A DNA stretch of 64,000 bases from Pseudomonas sp. gcc21 (GCF_012844345.1 NZ_CP051625.1:124001-188000); one strand, 5' to 3'. Counted from the stretch's first letter, positions 1 through 11,452 are shown. The notes: generated by a model not told the origin, from the sequence alone. Numbers and translations: made by a program.

Positions 1-681
1 CAGGGCAATCGCGAGGATTTGCTGGAAGCCAGCGAGCGTTATTCCAGTGAGGGCGTGCTGGCCGTCGCGTTCACCGCCAACGGCGAAAGTACCCGTGCTG
101 ACTGGCATATGTGGCTGAACGATCGAGCTTACTCCGGTCGTGTCAGCGAGGATGACCCCGCCGCGGCTGCCGATCAGATAATGCGCGAGGTGGCAGCGGC
201 TGCGTTTGAGCAATATGCCGTGCCCGCGGTATCCGAGGAGGAGCTGACCCGCTGGACGCTCGTGGTGCAGGACATCAACAGCGTCAACGATTACGCCAGC
301 CTGCAGGGAATGCTGCAGCAACTCGGTGGCCAGAGCACACCGCAGATGCTCTCGGTGGACACTGACGTGGTGACCGTCCGTATTGATTTCCCTGGCAGCG
401 AGTCGCAGCTTGAGCGCATGCTGAGCCTCGATCAGCGTCTGGTACGCATACCGGCTCCCGAGCCTGAACCTGTCGAGCAAGGGCCCATCCTGCTGCCTGA
501 GCCTGCCCCTCAACCGACGCCTGCATTGGGCGCTACTGATCAGTCGGGCGAAACAGGTCCTACCGATGACCCGCTGAATGCGGACGCCGACACGCTGACG
601 GAGCCGGAACAGGCTCCGGTGAATGTGTTGCCGGAACCGGTCGAGCCGGATCCCCATACGCTGTATTACCGGTGGCGTTGA
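1..681 (+). CDS. DUF2066 domain-containing protein, 5' end missing
   Basis: Reading frame 1 is open from the first base, so this is the C-terminal part of a gene starting upstream of the window; the first ATG-like codon inside (position 19) is not a convincing start. The visible 226 residues have the pattern of the DUF2066 family (PA0946 of P. aeruginosa), then a Pro/Glu-rich low-complexity tail over the last 75 residues. Its molecular role is unknown. It sits 30 bp upstream of a permease gene and hda on the same strand, as in other pseudomonads, and is probably co-transcribed with them. Family assignment is from synteny and residue pattern. Confidence 0.7.
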   Translation, partial: QGNREDLLEASERYSSEGVLAVAFTANGESTRADWHMWLNDRAYSGRVSEDDPAAAADQIMREVAAAAFEQYAVPAVSEEELTRWTLVVQDINSVNDYASLQGMLQQLGGQSTPQMLSVDTDVVTVRIDFPGSESQLERMLSLDQRLVRIPAPEPEPVEQGPILLPEPAPQPTPALGATDQSGETGPTDDPLNADADTLTEPEQAPVNVLPEPVEPDPHTLYYRWR

Positions 682-711
682 TCACTGCTCGATTGCCACG
701 AGGGCAACAAG

Positions 712-1809
712 ATGATTTTTGATTCGCGATGGTTATGGCTGGCGGGGCTGCTTGCCGCAGTGACGATGGTCTATCTGCTCAGTCCGATCCTGTCGCCCTT
801 CCTGATCGGCATGTTGCTCGCTTATCTCGGTGACCCGCTGGTCGATCGGCTGGAATCCTACGGGATGTCCCGGGTGGTGGGTGTGTTGGTGGTGTTTGCA
901 GCGGGCGCAGGTATCCTGGCGTTGGCGCTTGTTGTGCTGATTCCGCTGCTGGGTAATCAGATTTCTGCCTTACGTGAACAGATTCCGGACATGCTTCGCT
1001 GGATAACTGAGGTTGCGCTGCCCTGGATCCAGACCAGAACCGGTGTGCCGATTACCGAGGTCAGACTTTCAGATGTGGGCGAGCGCATCCGCGAAAATCT
1101 CGGCGAAAACACTGGCGTAGTGGGTGCGTTGCTGGCGCAGGCAACCCGCTCGACAATGGGGTTGCTGACCTGGGTGGTCAATTTCGTGATGATCCCCGTG
1201 GTTGGCTTTTACCTGCTCAGGGATTGGGATGTCATTGTTGCGCGCATCAAGGGTCTGCTGCCGCGCGACCACGAGCCGCTGGTAGTCAAGCTGGCCCACG
1301 ATTGCGACGAAGTGTTGGGCGCCTTCATCCGCGGCCAACTGCTGGTGATGCTCGGTCTGGGTATTCTCTACTCGCTGGGCCTGTGGGCGGTGGGCCTGGA
1401 GCTGGCTTTATTGATTGGCATGGTTGCGGGGCTGGCGAGCATCGTGCCCTATCTCGGATTTGCTGTAGGCATGGCAGCGGCACTGGTAGCTGCTATTTTC
1501 CAGTTCGGTGATGTGGCGCATCTGGTTGCAGTGGTTGCTGTGTTTACCGTGGCGCAAACCATTGAGGGGACCGTGCTTACGCCCTGGCTGGTGGGCGACC
1601 GTATCGGTTTGCACCCGGTGGCGGTGATTTTTGCGGTGCTTGCGGGCGGACACCTGTTCGGCTTCGTCGGTATACTTCTGGCCCTGCCGGTGGCGGCGGT
1701 GATCATGGTGCTGGTGCGTCATGCACATCAGAGCTATCTGGCGTCCGAGACCTATCAGAAATCCGACGATGAAGGGATTATCGAACTGGACGAGTTGAGA
1801 GAAGAGTGA
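712..1809 (+). CDS. AI-2E/PerM family transporter
   Basis: A 365-residue polytopic membrane protein of the AI-2E transporter (PerM/YdiK) superfamily. About eight hydrophobic segments are visible: two near the N-terminus, then a soluble stretch near residues 85–150, then a membrane-rich C-terminal half containing the typical GLASIVPYLG and LTPWLVGDRIGLHP-like motifs. Substrates in this family are mostly unknown; a few members export AI-2 or act as sodium/proton antiporters. The end overlaps the start of hda by four bases, which implies translational coupling. A second, diverged paralogue lies at 33483–34574. Confidence 0.85.
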   Translation: MIFDSRWLWLAGLLAAVTMVYLLSPILSPFLIGMLLAYLGDPLVDRLESYGMSRVVGVLVVFAAGAGILALALVVLIPLLGNQISALREQIPDMLRWITEVALPWIQTRTGVPITEVRLSDVGERIRENLGENTGVVGALLAQATRSTMGLLTWVVNFVMIPVVGFYLLRDWDVIVARIKGLLPRDHEPLVVKLAHDCDEVLGAFIRGQLLVMLGLGILYSLGLWAVGLELALLIGMVAGLASIVPYLGFAVGMAAALVAAIFQFGDVAHLVAVVAVFTVAQTIEGTVLTPWLVGDRIGLHPVAVIFAVLAGGHLFGFVGILLALPVAAVIMVLVRHAHQSYLASETYQKSDDEGIIELDELREE

Positions 1810-2522
1810 TGCTACCGGGCCAACCGATGCAGTTGCCACTTGGCGTCAAGCTCCGGGATGAGGCGACTTTCGCCAATTATTTTGCTGGCCCCAATGCAGT
1901 GGTCGTTGCGGCTGTGGAAACGCTTGCTGATCCGGCGTCATCCGCTGCGGAGCAGTGTGTCTATCTGTGGGGCGCGGCGGGAAGCGGCAGGTCGCATCTG
2001 CTGCAAGCCGCGTGTCACCGCATGGCTGATAACAACGGGTTAGCGATGTACCTGCCGCTGGATGACGTCATGGATCACGGTCCGGACATCCTTGAAGGCA
2101 TGGATCAGTTCGATCTGTTATGCCTGGACGGGCTCGATGCGCTCGCCGGCCGGCATGAATGGGAAGAGGCGCTGTTTCATCTGTACAACCGATTGCGCGA
2201 TCAGGGTGGCCGGCTGCTGGTGGCGGCTTCGGCCACGCCCCGTGAATTGGATCTTGAACTGCCTGACCTGGCGTCGCGTCTGAGCTGGGGCGTGGTTTAC
2301 CAGCTGCAAGCTCTGGGTGATGAAGACAAGCAACGCATGCTCAAGCTGCGTGCGGAACTGCGTGGGCTGCAGCTTCCTGATGAAGTCGCCCGGTATATTC
2401 TCAGCCGTGGATCGCGGGGGATGACGGATATCTTTGCGGCGCTTGAGTTGCTCGATCAGGCTTCGCTGCAAGCCCAGCACAAACTGACGATTCCCTTCGT
2501 GAAACGTGTGATGGGCTGGTGA
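1806..2522 (+). CDS. hda: DnaA regulatory inactivator Hda
   Basis: A 238-residue AAA+ protein homologous to DnaA domain III. Known role: together with the DNA-loaded sliding clamp it promotes hydrolysis of DnaA-bound ATP and so prevents re-initiation of replication. The N-terminus MLPGQPMQLPLGVKL carries the QLPL clamp-binding motif expected for Hda. A Walker-A-like GAAGSGRSHLL (about residues 56–66) and a Walker-B-like LLCLDGLDAL (about 103–112) are visible. The start overlaps the preceding permease stop by four bases. Length is normal for Hda (about 230–240). Confidence 0.93.
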   Translation: MMLPGQPMQLPLGVKLRDEATFANYFAGPNAVVVAAVETLADPASSAAEQCVYLWGAAGSGRSHLLQAACHRMADNNGLAMYLPLDDVMDHGPDILEGMDQFDLLCLDGLDALAGRHEWEEALFHLYNRLRDQGGRLLVAASATPRELDLELPDLASRLSWGVVYQLQALGDEDKQRMLKLRAELRGLQLPDEVARYILSRGSRGMTDIFAALELLDQASLQAQHKLTIPFVKRVMGW

Positions 2523-2559
2523 TCAGGCCGCTGGCCTGACCACACCTCCATCTGCACCG

Positions 2560-3921
<1,362 letters not shown>

Positions 3922-4021
3922 GGGTTTCTCCGATTCGGTCAGCGATAGCCGGGCCTGGGTGGCTCGCGGCAGGTATGATGGCTATTCTAAGCGTTATAAA
4001 CCCAGCTGTCAGGGAGCCGTG

Positions 4022-5293
4022 ATGCAGCCTCGATTGGAACAATCGGTGCATTTCTTACGTTATCTGGTCAAACGATTCTTCGCCGATAACTGCATGGAGA
4101 CTGCAGCAGCTCTGACCTATACAACCCTGTTCGCTGTGGTGCCGATCATGACGGTCACCTATTCGATGCTGGCGGTTATCCCGCAATTCGGTGACGTCGG
4201 CGCACAGATTGAAGACTTCATCTTCCAGAATTTCGTCCCGTCGACCGGGGAGGCGTTGCGCCAGTACCTGTTCAGGTTCTCGGAACAGGCACGCCAGCTG
4301 ACTGGCGTGGGTATTGCCACGCTGATGATTACTGCCTTTATCATGATGTTGAAGATCGAGAGTTCATTCAACGATATCTGGCACGTGCGCCAGCGTCGGC
4401 GGGGTATTTCCAGCTTTCTGCTGTACTGGGCTGTGCTCAGTTTGGGGCCGCTGCTGCTCGGCGCAGGTTTCGCCGTGAGCACTTATATCGCGTCCATGTC
4501 CCTGTTGCGCGAAGGTGCGGTGTTCGCCGAAGCTGGACGCTGGATGCTGAGGTGGGTGCCGTTGTTGTTGAGCATGGCAGCCTTTACCCTGACCTATATG
4601 GCTGTACCGAACACACGGGTGCCCTTGAAGCATGCCTTGGCCGGCGGGGTGCTGGTGGCGCTGTTATTCGAGAGTGCCAAGGCTATATTTGGTCTGTATC
4701 TGCGGTTGTTTCCGGGATATGAACTGATCTATGGCGCGTTCTCGGCGTTCCCGCTGTTCCTGCTGTGGATTTTCATCAGCTGGATGATCATCCTGTTCGG
4801 CGCGGAGCTGGTGGCCAGCCTCGCCAACAGTCAGGCGTGGAAGCGTCCCGTATACCCGCGTCTGGTCTATCTGCTGGGCTTGTTGCGGATATTCCTCGAT
4901 GCGCACAGCCGTGGCCAGTCCGTGCATCTGGACAGGGCGAGAGCTGCTGGATGGGAGTTTCGCGAGGACGTATGGCTGGAAATGACAGACTGGCTGGAAT
5001 CCGAGCACATCATTACCCGGGTCCAACAGGGCGGGTTCGTTCTCAGCCGTGATCTTGAGGAGATAGACTTGGCTGATTTCCTGGCCAATGTGCCGGAAGC
5101 GATTCCCGGTCCGGGTAGATTGCCGCGCCAGCTGGCAGGCGATCCGGCCTGGTATCCACCCTTTGTTGCCGCTGTCTCTGAACTGGAGAATCAGCGCAGA
5201 CACATCATGGGCGGCAGCCTCAAAAGTTGGCTATGTGGCGCCGGCCATGCCGGGCAGACTGCTTACTCTGGTTCTGACAAGGAGACCCAATGA
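4022..5293 (+). CDS. YihY/BrkB family inner membrane protein
   Basis: A 423-residue protein with six predicted membrane helices in residues about 40–290 and a soluble C-terminal domain. The N-terminal NCMETAAALTYTTLFAVVPIMTV and the helix FLLWIFISWMIILFGAELVASL are signatures of the YihY (formerly misnamed ribonuclease BN) family; function is not established. The ATG at 4022 is chosen because an AGGGAG ribosome-binding site lies just before it and the residues upstream do not resemble the family. The stop overlaps the next gene by four bases. Confidence 0.85.
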   Translation: MQPRLEQSVHFLRYLVKRFFADNCMETAAALTYTTLFAVVPIMTVTYSMLAVIPQFGDVGAQIEDFIFQNFVPSTGEALRQYLFRFSEQARQLTGVGIATLMITAFIMMLKIESSFNDIWHVRQRRRGISSFLLYWAVLSLGPLLLGAGFAVSTYIASMSLLREGAVFAEAGRWMLRWVPLLLSMAAFTLTYMAVPNTRVPLKHALAGGVLVALLFESAKAIFGLYLRLFPGYELIYGAFSAFPLFLLWIFISWMIILFGAELVASLANSQAWKRPVYPRLVYLLGLLRIFLDAHSRGQSVHLDRARAAGWEFREDVWLEMTDWLESEHIITRVQQGGFVLSRDLEEIDLADFLANVPEAIPGPGRLPRQLAGDPAWYPPFVAAVSELENQRRHIMGGSLKSWLCGAGHAGQTAYSGSDKETQ

Positions 5294-5751
5294 CCACCCC
5301 CCTTAGCAGATTCTGGCTACTCGGCATGTTTTTTATGTTGAGTGCCTGCGGCGGCAATAGCTGGCAGGATCAGCACGGTAACCGTATCACTGAGGACGAG
5401 CTGTCCGGGCGGCCGATGCTGGTGAATTATTGGGCGGAGTGGTGTGGGCCTTGCCGTGACGAACTGCCCGAGCTGAATGCACTGGCCGAAGCGCGGCCGG
5501 ATGTTGCAGTGCTGGGGATCAATTTTGACGGCATAGACGGAGCCGCCCTGACGCAGCTCAGCGACGAAATGGGCATAGACTTTCCGGTGCTGGGAAAGGA
5601 TTTCGCCGAGACCATGCAGTTGGTGCATCCACAAGTATTGCCGACCACTTATCTACTGGATGAACAGGGAAACGTGATCCGTACGTTGCAGGGGCCGCAG
5701 GATGAAGCAGCCTTGCTGGCAGCGCTTGACGACGCAGCGGTGACGCCATGA
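5290..5751 (+). CDS. TlpA-family thiol-disulfide reductase, lipoprotein
   Basis: A 153-residue thioredoxin-fold protein anchored as a lipoprotein: the N-terminal signal ends in the lipobox LSAC (cysteine about residue 19). The redox motif is WCGPC inside [17 protein letters not shown], and the conserved cis-proline loop appears as [11 protein letters not shown]. Members keep periplasmic proteins or haem-ligand cysteines reduced. It overlaps yihY and acyP by four bases on either side, so the three genes are translationally coupled. Confidence 0.88.
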   Translation: MTTPLSRFWLLGMFFMLSACGGNSWQDQHGNRITEDELSGRPMLVNYWAEWCGPCRDELPELNALAEARPDVAVLGINFDGIDGAALTQLSDEMGIDFPVLGKDFAETMQLVHPQVLPTTYLLDEQGNVIRTLQGPQDEAALLAALDDAAVTP

Positions 5752-6020
5752 GTCGTTTTACCATGCATGCCTGCGTCCGGGGCCGGGTGCAGGGCGTAGG
5801 GTTTCGGCACGCGACGGTACAGCAGGCAAGCAAGCTGGGTATCGTTGGCTGGGTGCGAAATCTACCGGATGGCTCAGTCGAGTGCCTGATTACCGGCCCT
5901 CAACAGGCAATCGATGATATGACCGACTGGTTGCGAACCGGCCCTGAGCGTGCCGGAGTGGATTCGCTTGAGCTGATTGCGCGTGAGCTGCAGGAGTTCG
6001 ACAGGTTCGAGCAGAGATAG
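5748..6020 (+). CDS. acyP: Acylphosphatase
   Basis: A 90-residue acylphosphatase, hydrolysing carboxyl-phosphate bonds of small acyl phosphates. The signature [20 protein letters not shown] contains the catalytic Arg (about residue 18), and the catalytic Asn is in [13 protein letters not shown] (about residue 36). The length is typical. Last gene of the yihY–tlpA–acyP run, whose members overlap by four bases; convergent with the lytic transglycosylase gene. Confidence 0.93.
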   Translation: MSRFTMHACVRGRVQGVGFRHATVQQASKLGIVGWVRNLPDGSVECLITGPQQAIDDMTDWLRTGPERAGVDSLELIARELQEFDRFEQR

Positions 6021-6038
6021 AGTCGATTCGCGAGGGCT

Positions 6039-6617
6039 TCAGTCTTTCACGTACCAGTAGCGGTACCAGTAATCCTGTACCTTGTCCGGGTATCTATGGC
6101 TGCCAAGACTGCCGTTATACCGGCCGAGGGCCCGCCGAAGATTGCCTTTCTCAAGGTTCAGATAGTATTTGAGGATGGTGCAGCCATAGCGCAGGTTGGT
6201 CGCCAGATCGATCAGATTGTCTTCCGGACGCCCCAACTCCTTCTTCCAGAACGGCATGACCTGCATGACACCCTGCGCGCCGACTCGCGACAGCGCGTAA
6301 CGGTCGAACAGGCTTTCTACGTGAATGACCGCCAGGACCAGATCGGGCTTGAGCCCGGCGCGGGTCGCCTGGCTGTGAACCTGACGCAGGAAGTGCAACC
6401 GCTCCCGTTCGTCCGGCAGGTAGTGGCGCATGCGTGTCGACATGTCCAATAGCCAGACTTCGGCATCGAAGCGATCATCGAAACTGTCGGCTTCGGCAAT
6501 TGCTTCAATGAGAGCCGCTTTGAGCGCCGGGTCGACCGTGGCCGGCGCGTTGGCAAACGCGCCGGAGCAAGGCCCGAGGAGCAGGGCGGTCACTATCCAT
6601 GTGGCCAGCCGGATCAT
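6039..6617 (-). CDS. Lytic transglycosylase, SLT domain
   Basis: A 192-residue exported murein lytic transglycosylase. Residues 1–22 form a signal peptide (ends in GAFANA). The SLT (family 1) domain shows the catalytic Glu in VLAVIHVESLFDRYALSRVGAQGVMQVMP, followed by the LIDLATNLRYGCTILKYYL and RALGRYNGSLG motifs. It cleaves glycan strands by forming 1,6-anhydromuramic acid. It lies eight bases downstream of proS on the same strand, so it is probably transcribed with proS. Confidence 0.9.
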   Translation of the reverse strand: MIRLATWIVTALLLGPCSGAFANAPATVDPALKAALIEAIAEADSFDDRFDAEVWLLDMSTRMRHYLPDERERLHFLRQVHSQATRAGLKPDLVLAVIHVESLFDRYALSRVGAQGVMQVMPFWKKELGRPEDNLIDLATNLRYGCTILKYYLNLEKGNLRRALGRYNGSLGSHRYPDKVQDYWYRYWYVKD

Positions 6618-6625
6618 GGGTGTGA

Positions 6626-8359
6626 TCAGGCCTTGGTAATCTGTCCAAGCAGAAAATCGAGCATTTCTGCAACCGGCAGGTTCTGTGCGTGCTTGTCCCG
6701 ACGGTATTTGTACTCCAGCTGGCCTTCAGCGAGGCCACGGTCGCTGATCACCACGCGGTGCGGTATGCCAATAAGGTCCATATCGGCAAACTTGACGCCA
6801 GGGCTGGTTTTCTTGTCGCGGTCGTCCATCAGCACATCGATACCGGCCTGCTGCAGCGCTGCGTAGAGCTCTTCGGTTTTCTCGCGCACTGCTTCCGAGC
6901 TTTCCATCTTCATCGGAATCAACGCCACCTGGAAGGGCGCAAGGGCGTCCGGCCAGAGAATGCCCCGGTCGTCGTAGTTCTGTTCGATGGCCGACGCAAC
7001 AACGCGGGACACACCAATGCCATAGCAACCCATGGTCAAAGTGGTGGTTTTGCCTTGTTCATTGAGCACCTGGCAGTTCATCGCTTCGCTGTACTTACGG
7101 CCAAGCTGGAAGATGTGACCAACCTCGATGCCGCGCTTGATGACCAGTGTGCCATTGCCGTCCGGGCTGGTGTCGCCCTCGACCACGTTGCGCAGATCGG
7201 CTACTTCGCTGAACTGAGCGTCGCGATCCCAGTTCACGCCAGTAAAGTGTTTGCCGTCTTCGTTCGCACCGCACACGAAATCGGCCAGCCAGGCTGCGCT
7301 ATGGTCGGCAATTACCTTGATGTTCAGTCCAACTGGACCAATGGAGCCGGGCTTGCAGCCAATCACTTGCTGGATCTGCTGCTCGCTGGCAAAAGTCAGC
7401 GGCGCATGGATAGCCGGATGGTTCTCGGCTTTGATTTCATTAAGCTCATGGTCGCCGCGCAGGATCAACGCAATCAGCGGCTGCGGCTTATCCTTCTCGG
7501 CAGCGCCAAGCACGATAAGCGTCTTCACCGACTGCTGTGCCGGCACCTTGAGGAACTGGCTGACCGCCTCGATAGTGAGCTGATCAGGTGTGTCTACCAC
7601 CTGACGTTCCTGACTTGGTGCTGGGCGGTCGCCCGACGGCAGCAGGGCTGTGGCCTTTTCCATGTTCGCGGCGTAGGAGCCGGAATCGGAAAATACGATA
7701 GCGTCTTCACCGGACTCGGCCAACACGTGGAATTCATGCGAGCCTTCACCACCGATAGAGCCGTTATCGGCCACTACCGGGCGGAAATCCAGGCCAAGGC
7801 GGCTGAAAATATTGCAGTAGGCCTGATACATGACATCGTAGGTTTGCTGCAGTGACCCCTGGTCCATGTGGAAGGAGTAGGCGTCCTTCATGGTGAATTC
7901 CCGGGCGCGCATCAACCCAAAACGTGGGCGAATCTCGTCACGGAACTTGGTTTGCACCTGATACAGGTTGAGCGGCAATTGCTTGTAACTGCTGATCTCG
8001 TTGCGCGCCAGCTCGGTGATGATTTCTTCATGTGTCGGACCCACGCAAAATTCGCGGTCGTGGCGATCCTTCAGGCGTAGCAGTTCGGGTCCGTATTGCT
8101 CCCAGCGGCCGGATTCCTGCCAGAGTTCCGCGGGCTGAATGGCCGGCATTAATACTTCCAGGGCGCCGGCATTGTCCATTTCTTCACGGACGATTTTCTC
8201 GACCTTACGCAGTACCCGCAGCCCCATCGGAAGCCAGGTGTACAGGCCGGAGGCGATCTTGCGAATCATGCCGGCGCGCAACATCAATTGATGGCTGATG
8301 ACCGTAGCGTCCGCGGGTGTTTCCTTGAGGGTAGAGATCAGATAGTTGCTGGTACGCAT
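6626..8359 (-). CDS. proS: Prolyl-tRNA synthetase
   Basis: A 577-residue class II aminoacyl-tRNA synthetase of the bacterial type, with the editing (INS) domain between motifs 2 and 3 (about residues 225–405). The N-terminus [18 protein letters not shown] at 8359 is the family start; an in-frame start further upstream only adds unrelated residues. Motif 2 ([26 protein letters not shown]) and motif 3 ([17 protein letters not shown]) are clear. The C-terminal anticodon-binding domain ends in [13 protein letters not shown]. It charges tRNA-Pro and hydrolyses Ala-tRNA-Pro. Confidence 0.97.
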   Translation of the reverse strand: MRTSNYLISTLKETPADATVISHQLMLRAGMIRKIASGLYTWLPMGLRVLRKVEKIVREEMDNAGALEVLMPAIQPAELWQESGRWEQYGPELLRLKDRHDREFCVGPTHEEIITELARNEISSYKQLPLNLYQVQTKFRDEIRPRFGLMRAREFTMKDAYSFHMDQGSLQQTYDVMYQAYCNIFSRLGLDFRPVVADNGSIGGEGSHEFHVLAESGEDAIVFSDSGSYAANMEKATALLPSGDRPAPSQERQVVDTPDQLTIEAVSQFLKVPAQQSVKTLIVLGAAEKDKPQPLIALILRGDHELNEIKAENHPAIHAPLTFASEQQIQQVIGCKPGSIGPVGLNIKVIADHSAAWLADFVCGANEDGKHFTGVNWDRDAQFSEVADLRNVVEGDTSPDGNGTLVIKRGIEVGHIFQLGRKYSEAMNCQVLNEQGKTTTLTMGCYGIGVSRVVASAIEQNYDDRGILWPDALAPFQVALIPMKMESSEAVREKTEELYAALQQAGIDVLMDDRDKKTSPGVKFADMDLIGIPHRVVISDRGLAEGQLEYKYRRDKHAQNLPVAEMLDFLLGQITKA

Positions 8360-8467
8360 AGGGAAGGAGGGTCCTGAGATCAAGGTCAGATTTATCGGCC
8401 GTATTGTACGGTTGTGACTGGCCTGCGTATAGCCTGGCCCGGCGCCTGGCAGGGTTACGTGCGAACA

Positions 8468-8496
8468 ATAAAAAACCCGGCCGAAGCCGGGTTTCT
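8468..8496 (-). terminator. Rho-independent terminator of the OprD porin gene
   Basis: On the minus strand an AACCCGGCT stem pairs through a short loop with its complement and is followed by a run of T, 20 bp past the oprD stop. This is a standard intrinsic terminator and separates oprD from proS. Confidence 0.85.
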
Positions 8497-8515
8497 CAAT
8501 CAACTACAGCCTGGG

Positions 8516-9793
8516 TTACAGCAGATCCCAGGAGTAGGAGACAATCAGGCGGTTCTCGTCGATATCGCCATCCCACTCCCTAACGCCTCCGGCAGCCTGA
8601 CGTACTGTCGCGTTGCGCCAGAGGATGTTGAGACCTTCAAGTGTACCGTTCTGTACGGTGTAGCTGATGTTGGTGTCACGTTCCCAGCGGCTGTCGCGCT
8701 CAATATCTTCGTAGTCGGTGTCGATGTCACTGCTGGTGATGTAGCGGGTCATGAAGGTCAGACCGGGGATACCCAGGCCGGCGAAGTCATAGTCATAACG
8801 GGCCTGCCAGGAGCGCTCGTCCTTGGCGTTGAAGTCGGAGTACTGAACCGAGTTGGCCAGGAAGACCGCGCCATCCATGTAGGAGTAACCGCTGTCACCG
8901 TTCATGCGCTGATAGGCCACGGTGAAGCCATGGTTGCCAGCGCCCAGAGTCAGGGCGAGAGAGGTGGCGTCATTGTCATAGGTCGTCGCGCCAGGACTGT
9001 CATCAGAAGTGTGATAGTGCGACAGCTCGGAGGTCAGACTCAGCCCGTCAGTCAGTTCGGCGGTATGAGCGAGGCCCAGGAAATGGCGCTTCCACATTTC
9101 ATCCGCCTTGGAGGTGTACAGCGTAGCGGCCAATGCGTCGTTGAATGTATAGGAGCCGCCCAGGTAGCTGACATCTTCGCCTTCAACGTCGTATGCGCCG
9201 TCAGTCTGCGATGAACCAGCCATCTCGCCCCGATCCGTCATGCGGCCGGCTTCGACGAACAATCCGTCAATGGACTCGTTGGTTACGCTATAGCCGAAAT
9301 AGTGGTTGGGCAGCAGACGGGCGTCTTCATAGGCGACAACGGGGTTTTCCACGAAATGGGTACCGTAGCGAAGTACGGTGTCTTCCGCGATGCGCCCTTT
9401 TACTGTCCCGCGAATTTCAGCGTATTCATTGGGAGCGGTACCGTCGGGATCAACTGGAAGGATACCTGTTCCGGTCCGGCCTCCGCCGCTGTCCAGCTTG
9501 AGGCCGCCCATGGCAGTTACATCGAAGCCCAGGCCGATCAGGCCTTCGCTATACCCGGACTGGAAGTCGAGAACCATACCGGTCGCTGCTTCTTCACGGA
9601 TGCCGTCAGAATTGCCGTCGGCATCACGGAAATCACGATTAAAATACATAGTACGGCTGCTCAAGGTCGCCGTTGCGCCTTCAACAATGCCTACACCGGG
9701 AGTGGATTCTTGTGCCAGCGCCTGTGATGCAATCAACCCGTTACCCATGGCCACGGCCAGAGCGAGGGAACTCCATTTGACAGCGTTTCTCAT
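8516..9793 (-). CDS. OprD-family outer membrane porin
   Basis: A 425-residue outer membrane porin of the OprD/OccD-OccK family, which admits small carboxylated solutes. The ATG at 9793 is preceded by a GAAGGAG site and starts a signal peptide ending in ASQALAQE; the longer reading upstream has no such signal. Alternating beta-strand patterns run throughout. The C-terminus ends in a strand whose last residues are WDLL, as expected for outer membrane barrel insertion. OprD has a syntenic counterpart (PA0958) in P. aeruginosa, but the exact substrate cannot be read here. A second family member lies at 60038–61366. Confidence 0.88.
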   Translation of the reverse strand: MRNAVKWSSLALAVAMGNGLIASQALAQESTPGVGIVEGATATLSSRTMYFNRDFRDADGNSDGIREEAATGMVLDFQSGYSEGLIGLGFDVTAMGGLKLDSGGGRTGTGILPVDPDGTAPNEYAEIRGTVKGRIAEDTVLRYGTHFVENPVVAYEDARLLPNHYFGYSVTNESIDGLFVEAGRMTDRGEMAGSSQTDGAYDVEGEDVSYLGGSYTFNDALAATLYTSKADEMWKRHFLGLAHTAELTDGLSLTSELSHYHTSDDSPGATTYDNDATSLALTLGAGNHGFTVAYQRMNGDSGYSYMDGAVFLANSVQYSDFNAKDERSWQARYDYDFAGLGIPGLTFMTRYITSSDIDTDYEDIERDSRWERDTNISYTVQNGTLEGLNILWRNATVRQAAGGVREWDGDIDENRLIVSYSWDLL

Positions 9794-10056
9794 TGTGTAC
9801 TCCTTCAGTAAAAAAGCTTCGAGGTCCAACTGAACCAATTTTCTTTTTTATTATCCGGTAACATTAAAGCACTAAATGGAATAGGTGTGAAAGAACGACA
9901 TTCCGACACCGTTTCTAGACTTATTCAGGTCCAAGTTTGTCGTAGCAACAGATGTCGGTAGCCGGCTGGCAATGAATGCAATTCGGTGAGATATCGTGCT
10001 CCTTTCCGTGGCCAAACTGAATATTCGGTTCATTGTTGAATTCATCTGGGGGGCAT
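9794..10056. promoter_or_regulatory. Divergent intergenic region, oprD / HIT gene
   Basis: These 263 bases hold the promoters for the leftward porin and the rightward HIT gene. The stretch next to oprD is AT-rich (9836–9870). I see no clear operator and cannot assign transcription start points. Confidence 0.4.
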
Positions 10057-10482
10057 ATGTTCGAACTTCATCCGCAACTCGCTCATGATGGCATTTTGAT
10101 AGGAGATTATCCGCTCAGTCGTTTGCTCATGATCAATGACGCCAACTATCCTTGGTTTGTATTAGTCCCGCGGCGCGAAGAAGTCCAGGAGATATTCCAA
10201 CTGGATAAGGCGGACCAGGCCCAACTTCTGGAGGAGTCATGCCTGTTAGCCGAAGCAATCAAGGATGCCTTTGCTGCCCATAAGCTGAATATAGCTGCGC
10301 TGGGAAATATGGTCAGCCAATTACATCTTCATCATATTGCGCGGTATCGTGATGATGCGGCTTGGCCTTCGCCGGTTTGGGGTAAGCATCCGGCGAAGCC
10401 CTACCAGGAAGCAGAGTGCCACGAGCGCATCGGCAGGCTGCAAGCCGTTCTGTCAGCCGACTTTGTATTTGCGGAGGTATGA
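10057..10482 (+). CDS. HIT domain protein
   Basis: A 141-residue histidine-triad family protein, related to nucleotide hydrolases and transferases. The triad appears as QLHLHHIAR near residue 90, and the HIT fold N-terminal strands (LSRLLMINDANYPWFVLVPRR) are visible. The ATG at 10057 is chosen because it follows a CTGGGGGG ribosome-binding site and gives the family N-terminus MFELHPQL. Specific substrate unknown. The gene ends two bases before slyX, so the two are co-transcribed. Confidence 0.88.
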   Translation: MFELHPQLAHDGILIGDYPLSRLLMINDANYPWFVLVPRREEVQEIFQLDKADQAQLLEESCLLAEAIKDAFAAHKLNIAALGNMVSQLHLHHIARYRDDAAWPSPVWGKHPAKPYQEAECHERIGRLQAVLSADFVFAEV

Positions 10483-10483
10483 C

Positions 10484-10699
10484 ATGAGCAAACAACTGGA
10501 AGACCGTATCGATGATCTGGAAGCCAAGATGGCTTTTCAGGACGACACCATCCAGGCCCTGAACGATATGGTGGGTAAACAACAACTGGAACTGGATACC
10601 TTGCGCCGGGCTGTGGAGTTACTAGCCAGCCGCCAGGCAGATCTGGCAGCGTCCTTGCCGGGAGAAGCGGCGGATGATGAGCCGCCGCCGCATTACTGA
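10484..10699 (+). CDS. slyX: SlyX family protein
   Basis: A 71-residue, mostly helical protein with heptad-like spacing (LEDRIDDLEAKMAFQDDTIQALNDMV), typical of SlyX, a small coiled-coil protein of unknown function. The C-terminus ends in the family-typical PPPHY. The start is ATG at 10484, overlapping the context of the HIT gene stop (GAGGTATGACATG). Confidence 0.9.
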   Translation: MSKQLEDRIDDLEAKMAFQDDTIQALNDMVGKQQLELDTLRRAVELLASRQADLAASLPGEAADDEPPPHY

Positions 10700-10725
10700 T
10701 CACACCGCTGATTGCAGGCAGGGAA

Positions 10726-11358
10726 TCAGTCGATAATTGTGACGTCCTCTGCCTGCAAGCCTTTTTCTCTGCGCGCTACCACGAATTCAACGCGCTGGCC
10801 TTCTACCAGAATACGGTGCCCGTCGCCGCGGATTGCGCGGAAATGGACGAATACGTCTTCGCCCTGATCCCGGGAGATGAAACCGAAGCCCTTGCTGGTG
10901 TTGAACCATTTGACAGTGCCGGCTTCGCGGTCATCGTCTTCTTCGTACGTGTCGTTCTCATCTGCTCGACCTGAATGAGAGCGGGCAAGTTGTCTGACCA
11001 GAGCAAGAATAGTGCTGATGCAGACAGCCGCAATTGCCATGGCGAGCGCGTAGATCATCAACGCTTCAGCAGCTACAGCGCCAAACAGGACAGCGAGCGG
11101 AATCAGGGTCGCAATTATCAGCAGGACACCTGCGATGAGCCATGCAATGCGCCGTCCTGATGCAGCGGGCACAGCCGCGTTATTGAACTGCTGCATATTG
11201 ATCAGACCCAGCAGCATGGCAGCAAGGGCAACCAGATCGATCGGGCCGGCCTGGGAAAAGAGCGGAATGCTGAAATACAGCCCGGTGAATAGCGCCACCA
11301 GACCGATCAAGAGGTGAAGATAACGAATGCTTTTCAAGTTGTTCATCCTTAGATTCAT
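10726..11358 (-). CDS. Membrane-anchored cold-shock domain protein
   Basis: About 210 residues. The N-terminal 120 contain four hydrophobic helices; an acidic linker ([12 protein letters not shown]) then leads to a C-terminal cold-shock domain of about 65 residues with [20 protein letters not shown] (RNP1) and VFVHFRAI (RNP2). Cold-shock domains bind single-stranded nucleic acid; the membrane fusion suggests a tethered version, and a similar gene is found at this position in pseudomonads. The start is uncertain: ATG at 11358 or 11346, neither with a well-spaced ribosome-binding site. Confidence 0.82.
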   Translation of the reverse strand: MNLRMNNLKSIRYLHLLIGLVALFTGLYFSIPLFSQAGPIDLVALAAMLLGLINMQQFNNAAVPAASGRRIAWLIAGVLLIIATLIPLAVLFGAVAAEALMIYALAMAIAAVCISTILALVRQLARSHSGRADENDTYEEDDDREAGTVKWFNTSKGFGFISRDQGEDVFVHFRAIRGDGHRILVEGQRVEFVVARREKGLQAEDVTIID

Positions 11359-11452
11359 GACAATAAAATAAACCGGCAAACGGCGATTTATGGCCGGGTG
11401 CGAACTCTAACCTGAAACACCCAGTGTCACAAAATGGACGAAGGTCGACCCT

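Noticed and set aside
6689-7855. Plus-strand open frame of 388 codons across proS
   Set aside because: Antisense shadow of proS; residue composition and lack of a ribosome-binding site argue against a gene.
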